This document shows, piece by piece, positions 1-11,076 of a DNA stretch of 64,000 nucleotides. The notes beneath the pieces are model-generated. The model saw only the letters and a program-made list of their open reading frames with translations. It searched no databases and was not told the DNA's origin. Each line of letters starts with the position of its first letter. Positions within the stretch are counted from its first letter, which is position 1. The translations under genes were made by a program, and so were the position numbers. Origin of the DNA: Nelumbo lutea (lineage: Eukaryota; Streptophyta; Magnoliopsida; Proteales; Nelumbonaceae); NCBI GenBank assembly GCA_022828595.1, contig JAKGHH010000002.1, positions 78,216,383 to 78,280,382 of the forward strand. Reading direction: 5' to 3'.

Positions 1-986
1 TGGCTATCCTTGTATGGCGTGGGACCCAAACATTGATCTACACATCAGCCACATGGGTTCAACCCAGGCTTTGTTACAAGGCCTGGTTGAATTCACTATA
101 GGAAACAATGAACCCCTGAGTCCATCACCATGGGCTCTTAATGGACCCGACATTTACATTAAATGGTCAATGGGTCAAGCCACCTTATAAAAACCCAAGG
201 ACTGTGGGCAAATGCAAGATTAGCCCATTAGGTATTACCCTCAATGGTCTTACACTTAACCTCTCAGCCCATAATGATCAAACACTGCCCGACAAGAGAG
301 GACCTCTCCCTCGGCTGCAAGGTACAGTGTTGCACTCTCGGATCCCGGGGATTAAAAACTTTTGCAATTGTTGAAATCAACTGCCGGTAGTTTAGGTTTC
401 CATCAGAGAGAGTGCATCCCCGATCATTCACTTTGATCACCCGCTCAGATGAATTCTCGGACTGTCCCAACATACCTAGGTTTTGACCCCCTCTAAGGAT
501 CTCACTGATTGGCATATCAAAGACAACCCAATCTGAGACCTAGTGTAGTATCATAATCGAGTCTAGTGGTCAGGTGTAACATTCCAGTTTTGCCCATCTA
601 TCTCTAAAGTTCAGGGCAATACTGGAATTCTGGTCTAGTTAAGGGTTTCAAGAAAACCCACAATACATGTACCTCAGGTCTCACCCTGGAAGCTGAGACA
701 AGATACCCCAACCAACTTGGTGGCATATCACCCTGGAAGCTGAGACAAGATACCCCAACCAACTTGGTGGCATATCAGTGTCAGTCTTGGCAAGATAAAT
801 CTCCCCAGATCTATCCAATGGCTGTGAAGATTTTAAACTAACACGAGTCTCATACGTGTCCAGTTTAAGGGTATTACACATAAACACTCCATAATAACAT
901 GAATCAAATATGTACTTTATTCATTTACATTAAATGTCATAATGTACATCATTCTGATTAGAGCTAAGGGCATATACTGTCTAACA
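1..986 (-). repeat. 3' LTR of copia-1 element F (cut by window start)
   Basis: This is the downstream LTR of the minus-strand copia element that follows. It shares long stretches with three other copies in the window (34319-36007, 44666-46609 reverse, 58941-60561), including the block around the cggctg motif and the block ending in gtctaaca. The right edge is set at 986, because the LTR begins TGTTAG on the minus strand and a purine-rich tract lies directly beside it. The left part is missing because the window starts inside it; the intact copy at 44666-46609 measures 1,944 bp. Short ORFs inside (for example 264-515 minus) also appear in the other LTR copies and are not genes. Confidence 0.9.
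681..774. repeat. 47-bp perfect tandem duplication inside the LTR
   Basis: Positions 681-727 and 728-774 are identical 47-bp units starting tcaccctggaagctgagaca. The corresponding region of the other copia-1 LTRs (near 44900 and 60300) holds the unit only once. This is therefore a private duplication of this copy, in the U3-like part of the LTR. Confidence 0.95.
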
Positions 987-996
987 ACTTCCACTT
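987..996 (-). promoter_or_regulatory. Polypurine tract of copia-1 element F
   Basis: The minus strand reads AAGTGGAAGT directly before the LTR terminus TGTTAG. The shared LTR at 60561 is preceded by the equivalent AAGTGGGAGC. This is the expected place for the plus-strand DNA primer of an LTR retrotransposon. Confidence 0.75.
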
Positions 997-1480
997 GCAC
1001 TTGGGTCCAATTTGGTATAAGTCAAAGTCCCATGCTTTCCACGTGTTTCTCAAACACTTTCTGTGTTAGTGGCTTAGTCAATAGGTCTACTACATTTTCC
1101 GTTGATGCTACCTTCTGAATCAGGACTTCCCCTCTTCCAACTATCTCCACAATACATGGTACTTCCTCTCGATGTGCTTTGACTTCAAGTGGGCTCGTGG
1201 CTCCTTAGCCTGAGCAATGGCTTCAGTGTTGTCACACAATAATAGAATGGGTGATGTGCTAGGTGGAACTACTCCCAATTCTTGAATGAAATTCTTCATC
1301 CATACGGCTTCTTTGGCAGCTTCACTTGCGGCAATGTATTCGGCTTCGGCTGTGGAATCCATAGTGGACACCTGCTTGTTGCTTTTCCAGCAGACAACAC
1401 ATGATCCTATCGTGAAGATATAACCAGATGTAGACTTTCTATCATCTGAATTTGACTAAAAATCGGCATCAGTATACCCC
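997..1480 (-). pseudogene. copia-1 element F: RNase H and pol C-terminus
   Basis: The longest open part (1141-1371) reads DSTAEAEYIAASEAAKEAVW, then a CDN motif and KSKHIERKYH. These are the signature blocks of Ty1/copia RNase H: the catalytic Glu in AEAEY, the Asp in LCDN, and the KHIE(R/I)(K/R)YH block near the end. A similar C-terminus occurs in element E at 60562-60960. The frame continues left with a tail ending near the polypurine tract. Frame breaks separate it from the reverse transcriptase piece to the right, so no functional polyprotein is made. Confidence 0.85.
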
Positions 1481-2460
1481 TGGATCTATAGTGAACTACC
1501 ATCGAATACTAGACAAAACTCTTTTGTCCTTCGAAGATATTTTAGTATGTTTTTCACAACAGTCCAATGCTTATGCTCTATGTTAGATTGGTATCTGCTT
1601 ATTACACTCACTGTCTGAGAAATGTCAGGACGAGTGCATAGCGTGGCATACATGATGCTCCCTACGGCTGAGGCATAGGGAACCTCTTTCATGCCCTGAA
1701 TCTCTTTGGGAGCCTTTGGAGACATACCCTGGGTGAGAGTGACTCCATGCTTGAAAGGAACATTTCCTTTCTTAGAGTTCTCCATGCTGTATCTTTGACT
1801 ATTTTGTCAATGTAAGCAAACTAGGATAATCCTATTGTCCTCTTCAATCTATATCTATAGAGTCAAAGACCTTGTATGTAGGAGGATTTCCAAGATCTCT
1901 CATGGAGAATTGTTATGAAAGGTACATTTTCACCATTGTCAACATTCCTACATCATTCCCAATGAGTAGAATGTCATCTACATAAAAAACCAAGAACGTA
2001 ACCTTATCACCATTGGTTTTCCTGTAAACATAGGGTTCATCTGGATTTTGCTCAAAGTCAAATTGTTTGACGATAGAGTCAAACCAGATGTTCCAACTCC
2101 TAGAAGCTTGCTTAAGTCCATATATGGATTAGTTGATTTTACATACCATGTGTTCCTGACCTGCAGCTATGAAACCATGCGGTTGCTGCATATAGATATT
2201 ATCACTAAAATCTCCATTTAGGAATGTAGTTTTGACATCCATTTGCCAAATCTCGTAATCATGGTATGCTGCTACAGCTAGTAAGATCCTAATGGATTTA
2301 AGCATGGACACAGGCGAAAAGGTTTCCTCATAATCGATTCCTTCTTTCTGAGTGTACTCTTTCACCACAAGACGAGTCTTGTAGGTCTCAACCTTACCAT
2401 TGAGGCCCTTTTTCCTCTTATAGATTCATTTGGAACCAATTTCTTTTACACCAGGGGGCG
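1481..2460 (-). pseudogene. copia-1 element F: reverse transcriptase (RVT_2)
   Basis: Two open pieces (1486-1785 and 2129-2368) with coding sequence between them. The N-terminal part reads KEGIDYEETFSPVSMLKSIR and WQMDVKTTFLNGDF, the standard first catalytic-Asp region of copia RT. Around 1960-1990 the minus strand reads VFYVDDILLIGND, so the YVDD active site is preserved. The C-terminal part has EVPYASAVGSIMYATLCTRPDI. Stops and frameshifts between the pieces make this a pseudogene. This is the only copia-1 copy in the window that retains RT; D and E have lost it. The stretch 2461-2647 is the poorly conserved RT-integrase linker. Confidence 0.85.
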
Positions 2461-2647
2461 GATATATCAAAGTCCAGACTCCATTGTTTTCCATTGAGTC
2501 AATCTCAACTCTCATGGCATCTACCCACTTCAAGGAATCTATGTTCAACATAGCTTCCGTATAAGTCACGGGATCCTCCTCACTGGTCGTGGCTTCCACC
2601 AATTAACTTTCTTGGTCATAGTCGAAATGAACTAGAGACCTAGAAAC

Positions 2648-3481
2648 CTAGGTAAATCTCCTAGGTTGGTTATTTTCTAGAGCTGGTGGGACATCACCCA
2701 CTACTCTTGTGCTCTCCTTATCAAGAACAACTTCCTGATGATGATTATCCAGGATGTAATCTTCTTCTAGGAAGTGGGCATTTCGACTATAAAACACCTT
2801 TTGCTCTTTTCGATCATAGAATAAGTAACCCACTGAGTCCTTAGAGTAGCCTATAAATAGGCAACGACTGGTCTTGGATTCCAATTTGTCAGCACCTGTT
2901 CTTTTAACATGTGCCAAACAACCCCAAATCTTCAAGTGTCTCACACTTGATTTCTTACTGGTCCAAAGCTCATAGGGTGTCTTTGGAATGGATTTGGTTG
3001 GAACCCGGTTCATCATGTATATCGTAGTCTCTAATGCGTAACCCCAAAAGGATGTGGGTAACTCTGAGTGCACAAGAAGTGATCGGACCATATCCAATAA
3101 ATTCTGGTTCCTCCTTTGTAACACACCGTTTAGCTGTGGTGTAGCAGGAGAAGCTAGTTGTGATACTATCCCATTGTCCTTTAAGTAGTCATTGAATTCG
3201 TCAGAGAGATACTTGCCACCTCGATCTGATTGAAGGGTCTTAATTTCTCTCCCTAACTGTTTCTTGACTTCGTGTTTGAATTCTTTGAACTTTTCAAAAG
3301 ATTCAAACTTATGTCTCATTAGGTACACGTAACCATATCGTGAGTAATCATCGGTAAAGGTTATGAAATAAACATGCTGGTTACGTGTCCTAACATTCAG
3401 TGGACCACATACATCAATATGTATAAAGTCAAGTGTGACTGTACATCTTTCAGGCTTACTGTTAAATGGTCGTTTCGTCAT
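2648..3481 (-). pseudogene. copia-1 element F: integrase core
   Basis: A 277-codon open frame with the integrase core: first Asp in [17 protein letters not shown], second Asp in [14 protein letters not shown], then TPQLNG and the C-terminal GKP-like block ([18 protein letters not shown]). The third catalytic residue is normally Glu in a (S)ERRN context. Here the sequence reads VLQRRN, so Glu has become Gln. Elements D (SESRN) and E (SERR) keep the Glu. The frame is otherwise open for most of the domain, so decay is moderate. The zinc-binding region lies in the next piece to the right. Confidence 0.88.
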
Positions 3482-3830
3482 CTTACCCTAAAGGCAAGGT
3501 TCACAAGTTGGAAGATCTTCTACAATTAGAAAATCCAAAGGACCATCCTTTACCAACCTTATGATACGATCTATATTAATGTGGCCAAGTCAGTAATGCC
3601 ACAGGCACGTGGGATTCACTATATCATGGGTCCTCTTGGGGATTATTTCTGATGTTATTTCGGTAAAGTTCGTTTCCAGAGAAGGGAGGAGAACATAGAG
3701 ACCATTCTCAAGTTCTCCATATGCGAGGAATTTGTTATTCCGTTTAATAGCAATCATATTACTGAATAAGATAGAATAACCATCCATGCACAATTTTGAG
3801 ATAGAAATCAAATTTCTTCTTAAATTCCCA
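3482..3830 (-). pseudogene. copia-1 element F: GAG-pre-integrase, truncated
   Basis: The minus strand reads NLRRNLISISKLCMDGYSIL, then NPTCLWHY, and further left a CxxC (CEPC) that completes the HHCC zinc domain preceding the integrase core. The frame breaks between 3590 and 3481. Homology to elements D and E stops at about 3830, where the sequence switches to plus-strand gypsy pol. Gag and protease of this element are therefore absent from the window. Confidence 0.82.
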
Positions 3831-5089
3831 AGGGGTGGTCTAAGAATGAGAAAGACAGATTCTTTTCTCAATTTAAATACTACTTCTAGGAAGATCCTGA
3901 GCTATTTCGTATCTCTTCGGATAATGTGATCCAATGTTTTGTCCCTGAGTCTGAACACCAAAGCATCCTCAACTTTTGTCACATTCTCGCTTGTGCGGGG
4001 CACTTTTTAGGAAAGAAAATTGCAGCCAAAGTTCTATAGAGTGGTTTTTATTGGCCGAGTTTATTTATGGATGCCCATATCTTTAGCCGAAATTGCCTAA
4101 GATGCCAATCTATCAGTAATATGTCCCGTAGAGACATGATGCCACTTAACCCTATTGTTGCTAAAGAAATATTTGATGTTTGGGGTATTGATTTCATGGG
4201 ACCATTCCCGCTAACATCTAGTCATGAATACATCTTGGTGGCTGTTGATTATGCATCAAAATGGATTGAGGCGGTGGAAACTTGAACCAATGATTACAAA
4301 GTTGTCATGAAATTTGTTCAAAACAATATTTTCTCTAGGTTTGGGTGTCCACGGGCAATCATCTGTGATGGGGGATCACACTTTACTAATGCGCAATTCT
4401 GTGCTTTGCTCCACAAATATGGAATCACCCATAAGATAGAAACCCCCTACGATCCCCAAAAAAATGGTCAAGTGGAAGTGTCCAATAGGGAAATTGAAAG
4501 TATTCTGCAAAAGTCGCTTATGCCCGACCGAAAAGATTGGTCCGACAAACTGGACGACGCACTTTGGGCTTATCGGACTACCTACAAAACTCCCATTAGA
4601 AAGTCTCCTTATAGGCTGGTTTTTGGTAAAGCATGTCATCTTCTCATCGAATTAGAACATCGGGCTTATTGGGCCATTAGAAAGTTCAATCTAGATTTAG
4701 GCCAAGCTGGATCCCATCGAGCCCAGTAATTTAGTGAACTAGAGGAATTGCGTAATGAGGCCTACGAAAGCTCGTACATTTATAAAGCCAAAACAAAAGC
4801 CTTCCATGATAAAAACATTTCAAGAAAAACTTTTGAACCAAATCAAAAGGTCTGGCTGTTTAATTCTAGGCTGCGTTTGTTCTATGGTAAATTAAGGTCT
4901 AGGTGGGACGGGCCATTTATTGTAGAAAAAGTGTTTCCATATGGTGCAGTTAAAATTGTTGATCCAAATAATGAAAGAACATTCAATGTCAATGGTCAAA
5001 TACTTAAGCCATATGTGGAAGGAGTCTCTGAGAGCAGAAAGATTGAGAAGATAGGCTTAAGTGATCCAATGAGAATGGCATTTGGTTGA
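3831..5089 (+). pseudogene. Athila-like gypsy: RNase H tail and integrase
   Basis: Starting at the junction with copia F, the plus strand is translatable as the linker KYYF*EDPELFR, a zinc domain (FCH...AGHF...CLRCQ), [10 protein letters not shown] with the first catalytic Asp, CDGGSHF with the second, and NGQVEVSNREIE with the Glu. A C-terminal domain (LRSRWDGPFIVEKVFPYGAV) follows, ending at a stop at 5087-5089. Several stops interrupt it (for example Trp to TAG near 3893, and stops near 4038, 4283 and 4727). No chromodomain is seen, as expected for the Athila/Tat group. Everything upstream of the RNase H-integrase linker is missing. This is the only Athila-type integrase in the window; the 25-kb complex at 9004-34122 has none. 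Confidence 0.85.
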
Positions 5090-5329
5090 AGACGTTAAAC
5101 TTAGCACTGGTTGGGAGGAAACCCAACATAGTTTTCAGTTATTTTTGTTTCTAGGATTAGAGTTTTTTTCTTTTCTTGATTCGAGACCAGTTGGTAGACC
5201 TTGAAACCCTTGGGAAACCCTCTTGATTATTCTCTTTGTTCCAAGTCCCTTTTGCAACATTCTAGTCATGCCATTTGGGACAATGGCACTTAAGTTGGAG
5301 GGGGGTGAGGAAAGAGAGAGAAAAATTGA

Positions 5330-5370
<41 letters not shown>

Positions 5371-6190
5371 GAGCTAAGACTTTTGGAAATGTAGAACTGA
5401 AAATTTTACGGAGAAATTTGTTCCATTGAAAGAGATTCCCAAACCGAAATAGTTGAGGAAACTGATAAAAGAATATTAAATTTTGTAGAAATTGGTAGTA
5501 AGTGATAGGAGTCAAAATTGGTCTTATTTGAATATTGTCAAAACTGTTTAGAAATTGAAAAATACTCCAAAGTTTGCCCCTAGCAGGATAAGAAGAGAAA
5601 GATTGAGAAATAAGACAAAAATTCTTCAAGTCATTAGAGACAGTGGACTACCCTAAATAGTGTTTCCAAAAACAAAAAGGTCAATGGACACCCTGGACTT
5701 AGTAACCAAGTCTCTTCACCTAAGTCAAGTGTCAAGATTCACATCAAACGGAAAAGGGAATGCAACAAGCAATCACATAACACTAAGTAACTGGGTCTCT
5801 TCACCCAAGACAAGTGTCGAGATTCGCGTCAAATAGTGGAAGGTAGTAATAAAAATAAGCGTGTGTCTGAAATTTCAAGGGTAGAAATCCATTGTGAAAA
5901 ATGGTAAGAAGAGTACCTATCTGATTTTGAAATCAATCTTAGAGTTTCTTGACAAACTGCAAATGAAGGAATATACGAGATTTTTAAGTTATGTTTCTGA
6001 AATATTCAAAGCAAATATAGTTTTACCCCTTAAGCCTAATACTGATCTATACAAAGTTTGAGAATTCGGAAGCAGGATACTTGGATGATTTTGTCAAGGA
6101 TGACCTTGCTATAGGAATGACTTCTTTTTATACTCAGTAAGATTTTAAGGCTGCATTGCTAAGGGACTAGCAATGATCAAGTTGGGGGTG
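5090..6190 (+). repeat. 3' non-coding region and polypurine tract of the Athila-like element
   Basis: This region begins with a block (ggttgggaggaaacccaac) found in reverse just after the protease linker of the minus-strand copies (near 17045, 22325 and 29515). It continues through recognisable pieces of the same 3' region (ggtcaatggacaccctggac, the 'gtctcttcacc' repeats). It ends in gttgggggtg, the polypurine tract that abuts the LTR start at 6191. It contains an ATA microsatellite. Minus-strand ORF 5135-5629 and plus-strand ORF 5223-5429 are shadows. Confidence 0.8.
5331..5370. repeat. (ATA)n microsatellite
   Basis: About 40 bp of perfect trinucleotide repeat. The equivalent position of the minus-strand element A has a shorter TTA array at about 29289-29312. 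The B copies have a poly-T/C stretch there instead. Confidence 0.95.
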
Positions 6191-7275
6191 TGATAACTTT
6201 GTATTTTGATGCCTTAAGGGCATCTTTTCAGGGGTATTTTAGGTCTCATAATAGTCAAAATGTCCCATTTTCCCAGTTAAATTCAATATTGTGACTTCTG
6301 TGGGTCTCTGTGCAAATCCTGGGGAAAATTGGGGAAGTTTCAAGGCTGAAATTCAGTTTTTGGGAAGCTGGTGTGAATTCCAACTAAAAGAGCGGGTGTT
6401 TCTATGAAAAGATGAACGCAGGAGGGTGCCTCCTATCTGTCAAACCCAAATAGGCGCCCCTCCTATTGTATTAGCATACTCTCCTCTCCTTAGCAAACCC
6501 AAGGGCGCCTCCCCACTCATTCTTTTCACCTTTAACAAACCTTAGCCGCCCTAGGCTATCAAATCTCCACCCTCCACTCTCTCCTAACCTCTAATCTCAA
6601 CCATCCAAGCCTTAGTAGCCCCTCATACCCTTAGATCTCTCCCTAGACAGAATCCTAGCCTTACCCCTCACTCGTTAAACCTCAACCAATCACCTTAGGG
6701 CACTAAATCGCACCAACCAATCACATTTCTCTAACTCTAGGTGCCAAAATCTGCTCCCTCCATTTTGGTAACCCAAATCACAGCCCCACACAATATTGGG
6801 CGCCCTCTCCTTCTCTTCTCAGCCTTAGGATCACCTTAGAACAATCCTAACCCTTCATTCTCAATCCTAGGGCACCCATATTTCTACAAAAACCCAACTG
6901 CCGCCCCTCCCTAGAGAAGGGGTTGGTCAATTCACCCAGTTCACAAGGCTAAGGTTTCTTGAGGAGTTCAAGGGTTGTAGAAGGAAATGACGCCCAAATC
7001 TTGTCAGGAGGGGTTCTTGCAAGCAGTTAAACCAATCTGCAACTACTGCCACTGGATTTGATCAGCCATCCCTTTCATTTTCTTTATTTTCTTTTATGTT
7101 ATTTTTATTCTGACAATCTTTTAGGTTGGATTCTGCCCCCAGGTAAGATGGAAGGCTGTTCTTGAGATGTTCAAGGGTAGAGGAAGAGGAGAACGCCTAG
7201 GCAAGCAGAAGGGTTCCTTCTTGCAGTTTGCCTAGCCACTACTGCCACCTCTGGATCTAGATCCCAACCAGTTCA
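6191..7275 (+). repeat. Athila-like LTR, 5' two thirds (subfamily A)
   Basis: The LTR starts TGATAAC directly after the polypurine tract. It matches, in opposite orientation, the LTRs at 9004-10616 and 32494-34122 through the blocks around 'gaggagttcaagggttgtag', 'ggtaagatggaaggctgttc' and 'gccactactgcc'. Similarity stops at about 7275, where a Tat-like gag fragment begins, so the R/U5 end is missing. The ORF at 7391-7606 (minus) and similar frames further right are not part of it. Confidence 0.83.
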
Positions 7276-9003
7276 AGGGTTAGTAGTCGAGAGCCGTAGC
7301 CGAGCACAAGATTCGGTAGTCTTACAAAAGCCTTATTCTGATCATATCTTACACAAGCGATATCCTGCCAGGTATGCTTCTCCTCAACATCTAGCCACAA
7401 TATGACAGGCAAAAAGGTAGTCTGCAAGAACATATTAGCAAGTTTGGAGATTCCCTTGATCCCTTTGCTCTCGATGGAGACCTCAAAGTGCGGGAGTTCT
7501 CAAAATCATTAACAGGCCTGGAATACACATGGCTCATGTGTCTCACTCCCAGGAGCATTGACTCATGGGGAGAGTTAGCCAAGAAATTCCTATCGAAGTG
7601 GTTCATGCTGGAAAGAAAGCTGACAATAGCTGACCTGTGAAATGTCGAGCCTGGGCCCGGAGAAGACCTTCTGGACTATGTCTTAAGATTTTAGATGGTC
7701 ACCCATTCCGTCTTCGATGAGCACGGTACTAAGAAAAGCTTCGTCGAACAGTACATTCAGGGGATGCAACTTGTGTATCAGGTCGGCATCGAAAGTGTCA
7801 AAGCGGAAACTTTTAGACAACTCTAGAAATGCATGGAGAGGACAATGCGAACTATCAATGGTATGGCCCCGTACCATAGGGAAGTGGCATATGTGATCGA
7901 CAAGAGGCCAAGGAACAATGGAATAGCTAGACAAGGGCTATACTAGAGAGGCAGTGCCCAAGAGAGAAGAGATGCACCAGCACCTCCTCTCTTTCCATGT
8001 ACTAAGGAAGAGGTGATCATGATTATGAACACATTAGTAGAATACGGGGTCATAAATTTGCCGCCACCCCCCAGGAATGGACCTAAATAAAGGCAAGCAT
8101 GGCGGCAGGTGGTGTAACTATCACTAGATGCCACAACATGAGTTAATGGACTGCTTCACCCTTAGGAGGATATTCACGCAAAAAGTAAAGATAGACCATT
8201 TTGTAACAAAAGAGCTAGCTCGTGTGGAGACTGATCCCTTGCCAACACACACCTGAGGAGGTAGTGTCAACGTAGTCGGGGCTACAAGACAATTCCATGC
8301 TGATGTCCTGATAAAGAGATTGGAGCAAAGTGAAGAATTGCACTAGTTCTTCATCAAAAAGGGAGCCAACGTGGCAATGCAAAAATCAACCATCAGGGCA
8401 TTGGCAGAAGTGTTTCGATACCCCCAACAATCATATAGTCACGATCGCGGTAGTGTGGAGTTCATGGAAAATGACATGCTAGCATCCGACCCCCTCCACA
8501 ACCGGCCCCTATATATCATGGCAAAGATAGGGGGTATGACATGCAGAGATTGATGGTTGATCTTGGAATTTCTATGAATCTTATCCCTGTCTACACACTG
8601 GTGCTGATGGGCATCCGGAAGGAAGACGTCAAGGGATCCCCACTAGAAGTAATGGATTTCAATGGAACCCCCTCCACTACTAAGGGATCTATAGAGCTGT
8701 AGGTTACAATCGGGCCATTCAACAAAACACAAGAATTTCAAGCAGTTTGAGGAAAAACCTCTTAGCACACACTCTTGGGGCGACCATTGATTCACGACCT
8801 AGCCCTTGTCCCTTCAATGAACCATCAGTGCATCAAGGCAACATATTGGGGAAGGTTAATAAGGATTCCAACTACCAAGGCCCCATTTGATAAAAAAGAG
8901 ACACAAGTTCATGACGCAATTTATTTCACAGAGCTAGCAGAAGACGGTTAGATCAGGATAGCCAAGGTTGAAGGGGCGAAGCTACCACATCCTTCTAAAA
9001 GCA
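7276..9003 (+). pseudogene. Tat-like gypsy gag-protease fragment
   Basis: No long frame survives, but read across frameshifts and stops the plus strand gives a Retrotrans_gag capsid: DPFALDGDLKVREFSKSLTG, then SIDSWGELAKKFLSKWF and LTIADL. A protease follows with VDLGISMNLIP and a tail SPLEVMDFNGTPSTTKGSIEL, and then TLLGRPLIH and ALVPSMNHQ. That order (capsid, protease Asp, 'LLGRPWIH ... vpSslHQ' block) is typical of the Tat branch of Ty3/gypsy. The protease has DLG where most Tat proteases read DGG or DGS. Both ends abut Athila LTRs in opposite orientations; no terminal repeats of its own are seen. A related but diverged capsid lies at 55560-56040. Confidence 0.78.
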
Positions 9004-10616
9004 TGTGCCCAGAAATATGTCGTTAACCACTTCAGAACACTAGTTTCAATATTTATAAATTTTTTGATTCTCAAAATAACTACAAAATGTAGTTAGTGGT
9101 GAGAAAGGGGTCGTATCCATAGGGAAGCGAGGGAAAAATCGTTATGTAATTCAATCTGGACAAAATATCAAGGTTTGAGAATGCAGAAACAAAAAATGTA
9201 ATTAGCTGAACTGGAATCCACTAAAATAAAATTCTAATAATGCTAAAAGAAAAAAATTGCAGAAAAATAAATAAATAACAGAAATAAAAAAAAGTAAATA
9301 CAAAATCTGCAACTTGGTCAGAGGTAGCAATCTCCGGATCTATCCTTTGACCCTCAAACTCCTCGAGCTGGGCCTTCCATCTTACCTGGCCGAATTTCAT
9401 ATCTGTAGAAAGGAAGAGAAAGATTAAATTTGATAAAAATAAATTGCACAAATAAAATAAAAACTGGAAATTAAAGAATGAAAAATAAAAACACGAGAAA
9501 AAAGTAAATCTAAAACTATGGGAAACTGGGTGGGATATGGATCTAGAGGTGCCAGTAGTGGCTAGGCGAATTGCAAGCAGGAACCCCTCCTCTTGCCTAA
9601 GCATTCTCCTCTTCCTCTACCCTTGAACTTCTCAAGAACAACCTTCCGTCTTACTTGGGGGCAGAATCTAACCAAAATAACATGAAACAAAATAAAGAAA
9701 ACGAAAGGGATGGCTGATCAAATCCAGTGGCGGTAATTGCAGATTGGCTGGACTGCATGTAGGAACCCCTCATGACAAGATCTGTGCGTCCTTCCCTTCT
9801 ACAACCCTTGAACTCCTCAAGAAACCATAGCCTTGAACTGGGTGAATTGACCAACCTCTTCTCCAGGGCCCTTGGGGTCTTTTTATAGAGAAGGGTGGAC
9901 AAAACTAGGATTAGAGAGAAAGCGAGGGGCGACTAGTGGGTTTATGCAGAAATATTGTCGCCCTATGGTTGAGAATGGAGGGTTAGGATTGTTCTAAGGA
10001 GATCCTAAGGCTGAAAAGAGGAGGAGAGGGCACCCAATATTATGTAAGGTTGAGATTTGGGCGCCTAGAATGGAGGGTGCAGATTTGGGTGCCTATAGCT
10101 AGGGAAAGGTGATTGGTCTGTGTGATGTGGTGCCCTAGGGTGATTGTTTGAGGTTTAAGGAGTGAGGTGTAAGGCTAGGATGTTGTTTAGGGAGAGATCT
10201 AAGGGTATGAGAGGTTGCTAAGGCTTGGATGGATGATATTAGAGGTTAGGAGAGAGTGGAGGGTGTAGATTTGATATTCTAGGCAGCCAAGAGAGAAAAT
10301 GATGAGGGGGAGGAGCCTATGGTTTCAATGAGGAGAGTTTTGCTAATTTAGTGGGAGGGGTACCCATTTGGGTTTGGCAGATAGGAGGCGCCCTCCTGTG
10401 CTTAGTTTTTCACAGAAATACTCCCTCTCTCAGCTGAAATTCACACCAGCTTCCCAAAAATTGCATTTCAGGCTTGAAACTTCCCCAGTTTTCCCTAGGA
10501 TTTGCATAGGGACCCTCAAAGGTCAAAATATTGAATTTAACTAGGAAAAGGGCACATTTTGACTATTCTAAGGCCTAGGTAACCCTAAAATGATGCTCGT
10601 TAAGGCTTCAAAATAC
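9004..10616 (-). repeat. Athila-like LTR, subfamily A (left outer LTR)
   Basis: This matches 32494-34122 over its length, including the 'ttttttgattctcaaaataac' type block (subfamily A) near 9060. The left terminus TGTGCCC aligns with TGTGTCC of the other copy. The right terminus is lost: the sequence runs ...caaaatac and then jumps into the 3' non-coding region (tgagta). The intact + copy at 6000-6230 shows that about 60 bp, including the terminal gagttatca and the polypurine tract, are missing here. ORFs 9221-9604 and 9651-9902 (minus) are LTR shadows shared by both copies. Confidence 0.85.
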
Positions 10617-11076
10617 TGAGTAAAAAGATCATTCCCTTTGCAAGATCATCCCTGACAAAATTAGCTAAGTATCCTGATTCCAAAGTTCTCAAACTTTGTA
10701 TAGATCAGTATTGGGCTTAAGGGGTAAAACTATCCTGCTTTGAATATTTCAAAAACCTAGCTTAAAAATCTTGTATACTCTTCCATTTGCAGTTTGTCAA
10801 GAAAATCTGAGATTGATTTCAAAATTGGATAGGTATTCTTCTTACCATTTCTGAGTATGGATTTCTACCCTTGAACTTTGAGATGCACACTTATTTTTAT
10901 TGCTACCTTCCACCATTTGACGCGAATCTCGACACTTACCTTAGGTGAAGAGACCCAATTACTAAGTGTTAGGTGATTGTCTTTGGCATTCCCTTTTCCA
11001 TTTGACGTGAATCTTGACACTTGACTTAGGTGAAGAGACCCAGTTACTAAGTCCAAGGTGTCCATTGATCTTTTGG
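10617..11076 (-). repeat. Element A 3' non-coding region, LTR-proximal half
   Basis: The homologous sequence in the plus-strand copy is at about 5640-6130. It contains the two 'ggtgaagagaccca...ttactaagt' units. It stops at 'gtccattgatctttt', where a subfamily B LTR begins. The other half of the same region resumes near 28966 on the far side of the B array. Confidence 0.75.

Noticed and set aside
5135..5629. 164-codon minus-strand ORF
   Set aside because: It lies in the 3' non-coding region of an Athila-like element, runs through the ATA microsatellite (giving poly-Ile) and has no counterpart in the other copies.
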